A DNA stretch of 64,000 bases from Tetraselmis striata (lineage: Eukaryota > Chlorophyta > Chlorodendrophyceae > Chlorodendrales > Chlorodendraceae): assembly GCA_006384855.1 (NCBI GenBank), contig VCJN01002174.1:1-64000 (forward strand). Direction: 5' to 3'. Each line of letters starts with the position of its first letter. The first letter of the stretch is position 1. The notes below the pieces were generated by a model. The model saw nothing but the letters and a program-made list of their open reading frames with translations. It made no database searches and was not told where the DNA came from. Position numbers and translations under genes: made by a program. This document shows, piece after piece, positions 1 to 12,000 of the stretch.

Positions 1-340
1 AGACACCTTTGGCACAGGATTTTTTGGGGTGCACTCTCTGATTTTTGTGTAGTGTTCGGTGTATAGATTCGTTTACTGCTATTTGGTAGGGAACAGCAAG
101 CGCTTTCTTATGTAGCACTTTGTGGAGGTGCGTCGGCACCGCCCTGCAAGTGTTCACCACGACTGGCCTGCCGCCGGTAGTCTGAGCGCGCGTATCCTCG
201 AGCTACACACCGCCCTCCTCCGCGGTGCTTCAAGGTTTGCGGAAGCTTGGTATCAGCTCTGGCAGACAATGTCGGCATGGCAACATGATCGGTCTGCTGG
301 CTCCTCCGGCTATGTGTTGTGTCACCGTGGCCGGGCGCAG

Positions 341-3300
341 GAGGACACTGTGACCAAGGTGGCCTCCTTCCTGGATGCGGAGCACGACGTGGTGGTCTCC
401 GTGGAGAAGATCAGGTGAGTAGGTGGGCAGGGGGGCGGGGGGGGGGGGGGGGGGGGCACGAGGGGGATCGCTGACCATGCCGGCAACAATCCTGGCTGCA
501 AGGCGGCGCATGGCGCAATGACCAGCTTGTGCACCTTGCAGGTACTCCAACCTCGCACTCAACTGCATCTGCCCGGGTGCCTCCACGCTGATCAACAACC
601 TCCTGAGGTCAGATACTATCCCCCCCCCCCCCCCCTCTCTCTCTCCCCATCTCTTTCTCTCTGCCCTCTGCTGTCCATTGATGGATACAGATTGGAGGCT
701 GCCATTATGGCGGTCGTCACAGACTACTACATCATGCACGGGTGCCAACGTAGTGATGTCAGCACCGCGAATGGCAACTTGCCCTGCCCACGAGAGATCG
801 AATGCAGACGAAACCACAGCGGAATTGTAGTAAAGTATCCTTTCGTTTGCACGAAGCCCAATGGAAGGCTTTTGATAATGAAGTTCTGGGCGAGTCGGCA
901 CCACTATAATTGCGTAATCGATGTTAAATGCCGTGGAAGCGCCAGCACCGTTGCACCCGTGCTCCGTAGTCTCCACACCCGCAGCAGCTCATGATATGCG
1001 CCACACGTCTCGAAACCCCCAATCGCATTGGGCCCTCCAAACCCACAATGCGCATGACGGGGAGGGCGCGCGCCCCGCCTTGCACCGGGTTGCTCTTTGA
1101 TGCTGGTCGGTTTGTGCGGCGCAGGCGGGCGGAGATAGACGAGACCCGCGCACGCGAGGACACGGTGATGGCCAACCGCGAGTGGGCTGCGCAGCTACGC
1201 CAACGGCTGCGCGTACGGCATCTACCACGCCGAGCTGGGGAGCAGCCTCATCGGGGAGCCCTTTCTGTACGCCGTGGATGCGATGTACCGCGCAACCGGA
1301 TGTGTGCTGATAGGTGACACCCGCCTGCCGGGAAGGCTGCGCTGGGATGACATCGCCCGGATTGTGTTGGATTGTCCGGTCTTGGAAAGCGCGTACGCCG
1401 GAGGTAGAGGTTTGGGCCGGTGGTGAGTGGCTTGGTGGGGCAGTGCTCATGTCGTCTTGCAACATCACACCCACACAAGCGGCCCATACAATACAAAGCC
1501 CTAAAACCCAAACCCTAAAAACCCATGTAGCATATTGCTGTGTCCTGTGTTGCTGCAAACTTATACCGGGTATGTTTCTCACCTCACATTTACAGGTATA
1601 AAGTATATACCGGGTTGTACATACCGCTCCCAAAACAACCACCCCCAAGTACCTCGCAGAGCACCCTCGGCGTGCTGCATACATGCGCAAGTACGCACAC
1701 ACATTGAGACGAGCTTGGGCCACTATAAGCCGCTCACATATTACCATTCTTAACGACACCCATCAGCGGCCATATGCAGCAGTTGACGTCCAGCCCGCAG
1801 CGTAAGCATCCAGATGCCTGGGGGACGCACGGCACAGCGCTGTCATTCGCTCGCCTGTGGTCCGCGCTGGCCGGTTGATACATGAACGCGGGAGAATTCT
1901 CGGGTCGGATTTACCGTTTAGATATACGTCAAAATATTATCTCGGCCAGTGACGTCCACAGCAACACAGACTGCGCCACTCGAGTTCTGTGGAGGTACGA
2001 GGCAGGTATGCCCGTACCAGTTGAAATGAAAGAGAGATATATCTCTGTAGCTCCGGTGTAGTAGTACCGATTTTACGAGTATGAAACAAATGTGATGCTT
2101 GTGCGGGACAAAAGTTCAGCAGTACTACGCATATGGGGGCCGCCTGCTGGACATTGACGCGAAGTATGACGTCTTTCGTTCGGACGGGTGTGGTAAATGT
2201 TTCATGATACTCGCGATGCCACTTGGAGCTGCTGCTGATTCGGGGGTGTGACAGCGATTGCTCTAGGTCCGTCCTGCCGGTAAAAGCAATCGGCTGTTTG
2301 CATACAGCTGGCTGGCGGGGAGCAGTCTACCCAAAGAGACGGTTTCAAATCGCAAGTATGATGCTGCCTGAGGTGGTGCGACGGACATCGATGTCGCGCA
2401 GCTTCAGCCCCATGCAAACGCGCTTGCGTCAGTGTATGTGTGGCATTCCCTGAGCAAAATAAGCTGAGACGGATGTGTGCATTGGCCCACCGCTCTCCTG
2501 TTGCCCCCCCCCTCCTCCCCTCCAGGGATCGTTTGCCCCAACGACGGCGTGCTGCTCAACCCCGGGCGCCTTGCGCTGCAGCACGGCGACAAGGCGATCG
2601 TGCTGGCACGCAGCCTGGAGGAGGCGTCGGCCGCGACGGCGGTGACGTACAACCGCCTCCCGGGGGCGAGCGAGTACGACGAGCTGTGCGACGTGTCGGA
2701 GCTGCTGAGCCAGTGCCAGAGCCACGGTGAGCCACAGTGCCCCCTGCGCGCGGCCGCTGGCCCCACCGCCCTCCGCACCCCGCCGTTCTTTGCCGCCCGG
2801 CTGCACCGCATTTTGCCGTTTCCCGGGCGCAGTGGATACGCGACCGTCTCACAGTGGGCTGGTGCTCTGCTACGACGCAGGCAGCGCGGACTGGGGAGGA
2901 GATGGCGCCCGGCGCGCCGCCACTGAGGTGGGCAGCGCATCGCCCTGTGGCTGCCCCCTTTGCATCTGTCTGTCTGTCTGCCGGCTGGATTGGACAGGCC
3001 GCGTTGCCGCATCCATTACAGAGACAACTTCAAAAACATGGATTATTTTGTTTCCTAAGTGGAGCGCTCTGATGCCCTCAACTTGCGGAATTTTAACCCT
3101 ATTATTTATTATTTTAAATTTATAAAAGTTTTAAGGTTTTCAGGGTTTTAAATGTAAATGAAATCATACCGGAATTATAGCGAATGCTCTTATTTATAGG
3201 TTGCATGCAAGCCCTGTTTGAGGCTCATAATAAAGGTACTTCTTATAGGCGCATCGGCACCCGTTCTCTCCCTCCCTCCCCTCTCTCCTGTTCTCGCGAG

Positions 3301-4183
3301 CGCTTTGGTCATCATGAGAAAAAGAACATGATGATTGACGTTATTGTTTTCCAGCACCGACACCGTTTTCATACGGGATGGGCTCACTTCCCCTCTGCAT
3401 CCGGATGGCACGGGGATACGCAACGGTTCCTCACTCAGCGTGCCGCTGCTTGGTGACTTTTGCAGGTGGAGGCTCGGCAGCCTTCCCGCGCAGAGGGGGG
3501 CTCCAACGCCAGTGACGTAGGTGTCTCTGGCGGAGGAGCGCCGGCGGCGGAGGCCACAGAGTGGAGCTGATTGACTTTGTGACGACGGCCTCCTTCGACC
3601 CGGAGGACAGCGTGCTGGACGGCGACTCCGTGGACATGGGCAGCTTCGACGATGGTGGCGAGGGCGGCGCCGGCCTGCGTGGGCGCGGCCATGTACTGCT
3701 CCTCGGGCTCTGGCCGACGAGCAGCGCGGCGCCGGGCGAACGCTGGCGGTCCACTCGGGGCGCTGCGCCTCCACGGATGCGTGGGCAGAGCTGGAGCTGG
3801 GCGAGATCCGCGCCAACTCCACCAAGCAGTCCTACATCCGGCCCGCGCCGCCGCCCCAGGACCCGGCCGGCGCCGCGCCCAGCGCGGGGGTGCCCTCCCT
3901 GCGGAGCCTGCAGGGTCACTACATCCTGTGCGGCTCGGTGGCGTCCATGCCAGGTGGGATGCGCGGCTGCCCAGCAGTGGCCCCGCGCCTTTCAGCCGCA
4001 AGATGGCTTGGTGTATACTCACAGACGATAGAGTTGCAACTTTGTCATGTCACCCCTCCCGACAAGCCTGAACGCAATGCCACTCGATGAATTCACCTGA
4101 GTATGACTGCATTCCCCCCCCTGCACCCCCCTCTCCCCCCCCCTCCTCTCTCCCCCTCTCCTCTCTCTCTCACTCTCGGTGTC

Positions 4184-4216
<33 letters not shown>

Positions 4217-4467
4217 ACCCTCCATGAAACAACTACACTATATAGTATGTTTACTGCCGTAAACAAACTTTATAGGGGCCGCGCATAAATTTTTTGGTGA
4301 GCCCCCCCCCCCCCCCCCCCCTTACGTTCTGCTTGCGAAGAGTGGAAACTTATTATGGAATGATAAAACCCCATCAACACAGAGCGAATAGTCGCTATAG
4401 TGCGGAACTCTTGCCGCAATGTGTCAGAGCCTTTCATTATTCTGGGGACCTGCGAACCCTATTAAAT

Positions 4468-4529
<62 letters not shown>

Positions 4530-7500
4530 GCTCACATGAGAATTTGCGCAGCCGCTACATACCCTAACGCGGTGGTTGGATACCCCGCCCCCTTCGATAA
4601 CGCATGCAGTCATGACGCCACTATCTATGCCCTAATCTATGCCACTAATCAACCGCAGCGGAGGGCCGCCTGAACGGTGGGATGCGCTTGTCTCCCTTGC
4701 TGACTGCCGCACATGCCCGGCTGTCTGCGCCCCCCCGCAGGCTTCCTCGCCGCGCTGGTCCGGTGTGACCCCATGCCCGAGCCGCCCGTGGTGGTGGTCA
4801 TCACGCCGGAGCGGCCGCCCGCCAGGGTGCGGTCCCGCATGGAGGCGCTGGCGACCGTGCACTTTTGCGCGGGCTCCCCCTCGGACCAGGCGGTGCTGGA
4901 GTCAATTAACTCGGCGGCAGCCAGGTGTGCGCTGGTGCTGCACACATCGCGGAGCGCGAGCCAACGAAGCCATTGCTTACTGCTATTGCAATGAGTTCCC
5001 CTTCTTATTCTTGGGGCTGCCTCCCTGGAGCTGCTACACGGGCACGTCATCCAGATAGACAAGCGTAGAAGTATCTTACACTAAGTAAAGTGTTTTATAA
5101 AAAGGAAGTTTTTTTTTTACGTGGCGGCAAATCAAAGGATTCACGAGGCGTAGGAATGCTGAGGGGGGCAGTGGACAAACCAAATGGCATTGACCATAAC
5201 TAACTACGCTTTGGGTTTGCGGTAAATTTTGAAATTTTGAACCCCCTCCCCCTCCCGGCGCGGAGGGGAAACGGACCTTTTATATCGTGAAGCACATTAG
5301 AATACACAACGAATACCAAACACATATCCGGGCTCGATACTGTCAAGCAATAAATCATGCTTTTGAGCCGCAACCACAATTGAATGTTACGGCACTCAAA
5401 TGTCGAAACGGCCAGATTGGCACTCAGAGGAATGTTTTCTCTGCATCGGAGCTTTTATAGTTGATTATAGCCCAGAGTGAGATCTGCGGAGGAGTGAACC
5501 GTGGAGCCGGGGGCGGGGGCATGTGAAGGGGCATGTCCGCGCGTGGGGCCGGAGACTTTGTTGTCCGAGTCCACAATCGCCCAACACGTGTGCCCCCCCT
5601 CTCCCCGCTGGCGGCCAGCGTGATGGTCCACCTCTCAGAGGCGCAGCAGGCGTACGAGGACGAGTCCCCGTCCGAGCAGGATAGCCCCGATGCCAGCGGC
5701 TTCTCCCCGGCCACGACCGCGGACCACGTGGCGGACGCGGAGGCGCTGCTGGTGTGCTACGGCGTCGGGGAGGACAACGGCAAGGCGGTGAGCTCCGTGC
5801 TGTCACCCCCACGCAGCACTTTGGGGGCACCGGGCGGGTAGGGGGGGAGGGGGGGTGGGGGGGCACTCTGTGCCGAGCGCCTTTTTCCCCTTGTATGCAT
5901 GCCCTGATGGTTTCCTCAATGACACCGCATCATTAATTGGCGTTTGATGATTTTTTTGGACTGATGTTGGTACATTTGGATACTTTTTTAGGATTGTGTC
6001 AGCATTGCAGCTGGCGAATTCATCTGTTTCATTAATGCCGGTGTTGCGTTCAGAGGGCTGCATGATTAGGGCAATGCCGACCCTAACGGGGGCAGCCAGC
6101 CCTATGCGGGTTATAATGTAGTCGGGCCGGAAGGCAGCCCGGGAATAAAGTTGTAACAAATTTCACATACCAACTAACAATGCTGGTGCGCCTGAATCGG
6201 CCGCGGAGGACTGTATCTTCTAACACGCTCGTGCCCCCGCCTCCCTGGCAGGAGCTACTACACACCGTGGTCGAGCTGGGCTTCACGTCGTCCGTTCAGT
6301 TTCTGCAGGCGGGGCTCAACATCCGCGGGCATGCGCGGCCGTCCTCCTCCACGCTCGAGCGGCGCGGCCTCCCGCGGCAGAGCTGGGTGATGCGCAAGCT
6401 GCAGGAGCAGGCGGCTCAGGCGGAGGGGCTGTCCGCGTGGCAGGTCAACCCTTACTTTGCCTCGGGGCGCGTCACGGTGCCGGCCAGCATCGACACCTTC
6501 ACATGCGAGGTGCGCCTGTGATTTCGCGGCTGCCAGCATGCTTGTGGCGGTGCAGGCACGCATGAGACACCCTACTGGAAAATGAGATGCCGGATATTGG
6601 CACCGCAATTGTATGTCTCTTTATGTATTTACTGTTTTAAAACAAAACGAACAAGAAAGAAGAAGCCCGATGAACCAAAAACATATTGACATTTCATCAA
6701 CTATATTATATTATGCAAGTATATGAATGAACAGATAATTCTATTTGAACATCTTATAATCAACACACTGAGAAGGCCATGCGCTACCTAGGCTGTCTTA
6801 GTACATATTTTTATAGCTTAATGGAAAGTGCCGTGTATGGATATCGATAGCGCTACGAGCAGTCGCATCCTCCGCCATCTCCCGGGAAAGCAATATTTAT
6901 CTGTGGGCCATGCGGGACTTCATCGCGCAGAGGATAGTTCGGATCACGCAACCCCAAGGCCTCCGGGTTTTAACGGAGGGTTTTAACGGCTGGGCGCGTT
7001 GAACTATACCATAAGGATCACGCGAGTTTGGGAGTAGTCAAGTAGGAAATCAGTATCTATCAGAATGTTAATTTCCGTACCGCCTCCATCCACTGTGACG
7101 GTCGCTAACCAAATCCTCCTACAGTCCTGTCGATAATTGCATTAATTCGGCGGCGGCGTATGTATGTCGTCACCGCGTGCTGATTATTTCACGACGTCCA
7201 CGGTGGATGGCTCGCAGTGCTTCTTCAACAACGGTGTCATGGTGGACATCCTCACTGAGCTCAGCGGCGACGACGGCCGCCCGGGCGGCGCCATCCTGCG
7301 GCAGATCAGGGTGCCGGCGTCGCTCATAGGCCGCACGTACGGAGAGCTTGCGCGAGAGCTGACGTTGCGGGGCGAAGTGATCCCTCTGGTGCGTGGCCTA
7401 CTGCCCCGAGTCCGCGCCTTTCCGGCGCCCTGCCGCTCCGCTCAGCGCCCACCGCCGCCCTTGTGCTTCCTGTAGTTATTATGATAAATTCTTTAGTCGT

Positions 7501-7890
7501 CACGATTTCGCTGTGTCCATAATATACGGCGACTGTTGTCGGTGGCACTATATACGGTATTCTGATGTCGAAGTCCGACTAGTTATTTGTCGGCATTGCA
7601 TTTATATCGTACAGTCGCAGAAGCTGTAACAAATAAGATCAGGTGATAAGCAGCCCCAATGCCGCCGCCGCTGTTGAGCACTAACGAAATTTCGCCGATG
7701 AGCGCCCTGACCCTGAGCACGCCGCCGTTTTCAGGGCCTGTACCGGCGGGCGCACGAGCACAGGTTGTGGAAGCTGCCGTACGTGGCCACAAACCCGCCG
7801 CCGAGCACGGAGCTGCTGCCCCACGACCGCGTCTTCATTCTACGCCGGCGGCAGCCTGCCCCGCCGCAGGGCGCCCAGGGCGGTAGGTAA
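341..7890 (+). CDS. Slo/BK-type potassium channel, C-terminal gating ring (partial at 5' end)
   Basis: Cytoplasmic gating-ring part of a large-conductance Slo/BK-like K+ channel; the voltage sensor and pore would lie before the window. Exons supported by homology and phase: 341-414, 542-607, 1125-1313, 2526-2726, 2833-2927, about 3469-3953, 4741-4924, 5619-5787, 6252-6509, 7218-7388 and 7735-7890 (TAA). Motifs in BK order are CPGASTLINNLL (end of RCK1 core), GEPFLYAVDAMY, LLNPG, LQGHYILCG (opening of RCK2), VVVVITPE, VVELGFTSSVQFLQ, NPYFASG, NNGVMVDIL and YVATNPPPSTELLPHDRVF, the last matching BK YVITNPPYEFELVPTDLIF. All introns are GT-AG. The acidic calcium bowl that follows VQFL in BK is absent. 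The frame appears broken by one base near 1195 and again in the 3469-3953 exon (near 3560 and 3690), so the copy may be decaying, the exon model may be wrong there, or the assembly carries indels. The family call is firm; the exact 5' exon is not. Confidence 0.8.
437..456. repeat. G homopolymer in channel intron 1
   Basis: Run of about twenty G, starting some twenty bases after the donor of the first visible channel intron. Similar G or C runs sit in many introns here. Confidence 0.8.
741..902 (+). mobile_element. Short inverted-end element (MITE-like), copy 1
   Basis: Begins GGTGCCAACG and ends CGAGTCGGCACC, imperfect inverted ends shared with five other copies in this window. The inside carries the family's central block (ATGCAGACGAAACCACAGCG). 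It lies in the second visible intron of the channel gene. No coding capacity, so it would be non-autonomous. Family membership is seen directly; a DNA-transposon origin is inferred from the inverted ends. Confidence 0.65.
1497..1526. repeat. Telomere-like CCCTAAAA tract
   Basis: Interstitial tract of three CCCTAAA-type units (CCCTAAAACCCAAACCCTAA then AAACCC) in the channel intron after exon 1125-1313. The unit matches the telomere repeats of plants and green algae, and is too short to be a chromosome end. Confidence 0.5.
3160..3261 (+). mobile_element. Short inverted-end element, copy 2 (partial)
   Basis: Right half of the family: a TATAGCGAATG-like centre, GTTGCATGCAAGCCC, GAGGCTCATAATA and the terminal GCGCATCGGCACC. 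The left end is not recognisable. Lies in the channel intron between 2927 and about 3469. Confidence 0.55.
4120..4218. repeat. Pyrimidine-rich simple repeat
   Basis: C runs merging into CTCTCT and GTCTCT tandem units inside the channel intron 3954-4740. No other signal seen. Confidence 0.75.
4471..4527. repeat. (CA)n microsatellite
   Basis: About 28 uninterrupted CA units in the channel intron 3954-4740. Confidence 0.95.
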
Positions 7891-9074
7891 TGATTTGCGA
7901 TGCATGCACTGCACGGCGTCGGCTCGTCAACGAAGCGCCCGCCATCCAGCGAGATGAGCCGTCCCGGACGGTAACGCTGATGTAGTATGGGCTCTGGTCC
8001 CTTGTCAGCTCCGGCTGGTTTTCGATTATTCCAAGCCTGCGACTTCTGAATAAGCCGGCACCCACTACTACGATAACCCAGCACAACAAAGTTCTGCTCT
8101 CGGGCGGGCCGAAACCAACGCACCGAAACCGTCGCGGCGCAGCAATTGCCCTAAAGATCTCCAGAGTAATTCCCGTATTCCATGGGTTCAAGACAAACAT
8201 GCGCCTCGCCCCTGACGCAACTTCGGACCGCCGTCTCGAGCTCGGCGCGAAGGACAAGAGGATGTCCCGCGCACGCCAAGACGCGATGAGCATGATCATC
8301 AGGTCTGGGTGTAGGTGCGCACAGGCCCGACAGCGCCTCTGCCACCCTCGACGAAGAGGCACGGCGTCATTGCGCCTGGCCAGACGAAGATGCACCTCAG
8401 ATCCGCCTGCCAGATCCCGCCGGATTCCGATAACACGCAGCGGAGGTAGAAGGCCGTGGAGTCATGGGGCCGGAAGCTGTGCGTATCGTAATAGTACATT
8501 AGTATATCATAGGACTATAGTTGGCTCCGACTTCGTGTGTACGGAAGGTAGTTGATTACAATTAATAACCCGGCGGCGGTTGCGGTAGCGAGAGAACTGT
8601 CGACCTTTATTGTAAAAGTACAAGGACAAGGGCATAAGTCTCGCGAGTGTACTCGCAAGAGGTGGCTGGGGTGCACTCGGGAACTGATATCATAGTGCGT
8701 GACGCCGGGGACGCGCCACTTTTCCGCATTCGCTCCTGAAGCATTGAAATCGGTATTACACGGACAGGTGCTAGACGAACGATTCATCGGGCCATCCGCC
8801 ATGTCGTGAACGAGCATGCAGCTACTGACACTGAAATCAATGTTCCGGTGTCATCAGTATCCACTCGCGCCATTCTCGGATATGCTCTAGCGGCCTCAGC
8901 TTTGAATGCATGGCCGAATTCCAATTCAGCATGTCGATGATGTGTTGGTTTGCCGACAAACGCAAAGTATATCACATCGCTGTCGTACCGATCGCCGCTG
9001 CGACGCTTGCTACGGACGAGCGCAGAGCCTGTCGGCAGCGTACGAGGTCGACATAATGAGGGCGCCAAGGGCAC
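7891..9074. other. Intergenic space between two converging genes
   Basis: The channel gene ends at 7890 on the plus strand and the acidic surface-protein gene ends at 9075 on the minus strand, so this stretch holds the two facing 3' untranslated regions. A minus-strand open frame of 186 codons at 7835-8395 overlaps the last channel exon and matches nothing I recognise. I see no RNA gene or convincing promoter. Confidence 0.5.
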
Positions 9075-12000
9075 TCAGACCCGACTCGTCTCTGGCGGCG
9101 GCTGCCCTCCGCCCCCGCCTCGGCGCCTCGCAACTGCTTGGACCTTCCGAGAGCGGCGCCTTGCTCCCCATAACACTGCCAGCAGAAACGCGACAACCGC
9201 TGCACCGGCCAACACAGCAGCGGTTGTGCCCGCTCGAGCAGACGAGGCGAGGCCGAAAGCTGCAGATTGCGGGAGCGGTTGCGAGCTGGAGACTGGCTGG
9301 CCGGGGGGAGGCTGCGAGGGGTTGTCGCCGCTGCTAGGGACCGACGAGTCCTCGCTGTCGTCGGAATCGTGCGCACCGTGGCCGCCGGGCGATACGCCAC
9401 TGTTCAGCAGGCGTTGCATGTCGCACAGCTCGCTTGGGCTCGTAGCGTCGTCGGAAGTGCACAGGCCGCAACTGGGGCCGCCGCGCCCCGTCCCGCAGGT
9501 GCATTCCCCGGACGCCCGATCACACGTCCCGGCGCCGCTGCACTCGGAGACAGCCAGCGGCGAGGTCGAGAGGTCGGTGTCCGGCCCTCCGCTGATGTAT
9601 CCAAAGGGGCACTTCCGCGAGCAGTCGGCGGCGCAGGAGACGCTCTCGCCAACCTCGCACACTTCGTTCCCGCAGATGCCTATGCGGCACCCACCAGTGA
9701 AGGATTAAAATGGTTTATATGGCCCGCGAGTCGTCAATTCGCAGCCCGCAGAAGGTTTCCACGGAACCATTGCAATCCAATGTACGACACCGCAAAGACA
9801 ACTCGGCCATGGATGCACTCAGATGCCAACTCCAGGCCTTTGAACCAATGTTACTGTGCACAAGTATCGCATGGGGACGCTGACCCACCTGTGCGCTCCG
9901 CGAGGTTGAGCACCATGGAGTACATGACGACGGTGGTGCTGCCGTAGCTGACGGAGCTCTCCGCCGCCGGGGCCGCCATGTACACCGCTGCCTGACCGAG
10001 CCGGGCAACGGCCTCTCCCATTGTGGGCGGCCTGACCTCGGCGTCGGGAGGAGGCGTCGCGCCACCTGCGCACATCGAAGCATGCACGCTGAAGGCCACG
10101 GTACAGCCCTAAAACTCAACCGCCCAGCACGATACCTCCAGGTAATCCAATATAGTAATCCAACTATAAAACTATATAATATGGTGTATCTAATCCAATC
10201 TAATCCAACCTAGTCTAATCCAATCTAATATTATATATTATGTTATTTTATTTACCCTATATTAGCTTGTCTAATCTTATCAAATCCAAACTAACTTAAT
10301 ACAATCCAATTCAATCAAATCTAATTCAATCCAATCCAATCCAATCCAATCCAATCCAATCCAATCCAATCCAATCCAATCCAATCTAATCTAATCTAAT
10401 CTCATCTAATCTCATCTAATCTAATCTAATCTAATCTAATCTAATCTAATCTAATGCAATCCAATCTAATCTAATCTAATCTAATCTAATCTAATCTAAT
10501 CTAATCTAATCTAATCTAATCTAATCTAATCTAATCTAATTTAATCTAATCCAATGAAATCCAATGAAATCAAATCAAATCAAATCCAATCCAATCCAAT
10601 CTAATCTAAACTAATCTAAACTAATCTAATCTAATCTAATCTAATCTAATCTAATCTAATCTAATCTAATCTAATCTAATCTAATCTAATCTAATCTAAT
10701 CTAATCTAATCTATTTAATCTAATTTGAACCCTAAAACCTGCCGCACGCCTGATGATGACAGCGGTGAGAATGAAAGCGTACCGTTGCCGGCATCCACCG
10801 CATCAGGAGGGCCCTGGGCGCCGCGACTGCCGGGTCTGCCACCTATCACATAAGTCACCCGCACGTCCACCACAGCAGCAGGCACCCGGCCGCCGCCTGC
10901 CGCCCCACCGGACCCCGGCGCGTCCCCTCCCCGGCCGGGCTCCAGGCGCAGCCAGAGGTTCTGCTCCGTCTTGTACACCGGCGGGATACCCTCGGCGGCG
11001 ACCGCGACCGCTTCCGCATCCCACCCCGGCTGGCCGCTCTTCTCCGGGAACACGCGCGCCAGCAGCGCCTCCGCCGTGCGGACAAACTCGAGGAACTTGT
11101 CGGAGTCCGGGTCGCGCAGCACCGCGGCCTCCGCCGCCCTCTCCAGCGTGACGGTCACCGTGGTGGCGCACGCGCTATTGCCGCCGCACACGCCGCAGTC
11201 GTCCACCTCGCCGGCGCAGCACAGCCCCCCGGCGTCCGTGCCGGTGGACCCTGGGAGGAAGTCGCAGCAGAGGCCAAACGCATCCCGGACGCTGCAGGCC
11301 GAGTTGGGCGGCGCGGGGGTCGGCGCCGGTGCTGGCGGTGAGGCGTGGCTGCCTGGAGCCACGGGCGGTGGCAGCGGCTGCAGCACCAAGGCGGCCGTGT
11401 CGAGCCCGTACATGACCGGCCCGCCGAGGGCGCCGTAGAACAAGTCGCCGCCGGGCGGGGTGAGCTGCAGCAGCGGCTCGACTGGCCCGGGTGGGCGGTG
11501 ACCCCCCCGGGAGCCACTGGGGGCGCTGCTGCGCTCGTCTTGATCCCGCGGGGTGCCGCCGCCGCTCTCGCCCGGCCGAGGTGCGATGCCGCGGCCGAGG
11601 GGCGGCTGCGGCGGAGCGCCGATCAGCCCATAAAAGCCATACAGTGCCTGCGCGGCCACAGAGTGTCCGCGCTCGTCCGCCGCGCCTGGAGCTGCCTGGC
11701 CGGGCAGTTCGGCACCGCGCGGGCTCGATGCGACGCCGTAGTAACCGTCGTAGATCCCGGCCAGCGTGACCACATTCGATGTCGGCACCGAAGGCCGCGC
11801 CGCGCCGCTGCCGCTCTGCCCATCACCCGCCTGGGGAGCCTCAGCGGCCGGGCGACTGGGGGGCTTGCCGCCAGCGCCACCCGCCGCCGGGCTGCCTGGA
11901 CCCCCGCTGCCTCCCGCACGCACGCCGCCGGAATTGGCGTGATAATATCCCAGCTCATCCGCGCCATCGCCGCGCCATTCGATGTGCACTCCGTAGACGG

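Noticed and set aside
4880-4990. Extending the channel exon through CALVLHTS to the stop near 4994
   Set aside because: A donor at 4925 joins in phase to 5619 and gives SVMVHLSEAQQAYED, which fits BK order and leads into the conserved ALLVCYGVG strand; the extension reaches a stop instead.
7835-8395. 186-codon minus-strand frame overlapping the last channel exon
   Set aside because: It overlaps the well-supported exon 7735-7890 on the other strand, has no recognisable domain and no partner exons in phase.
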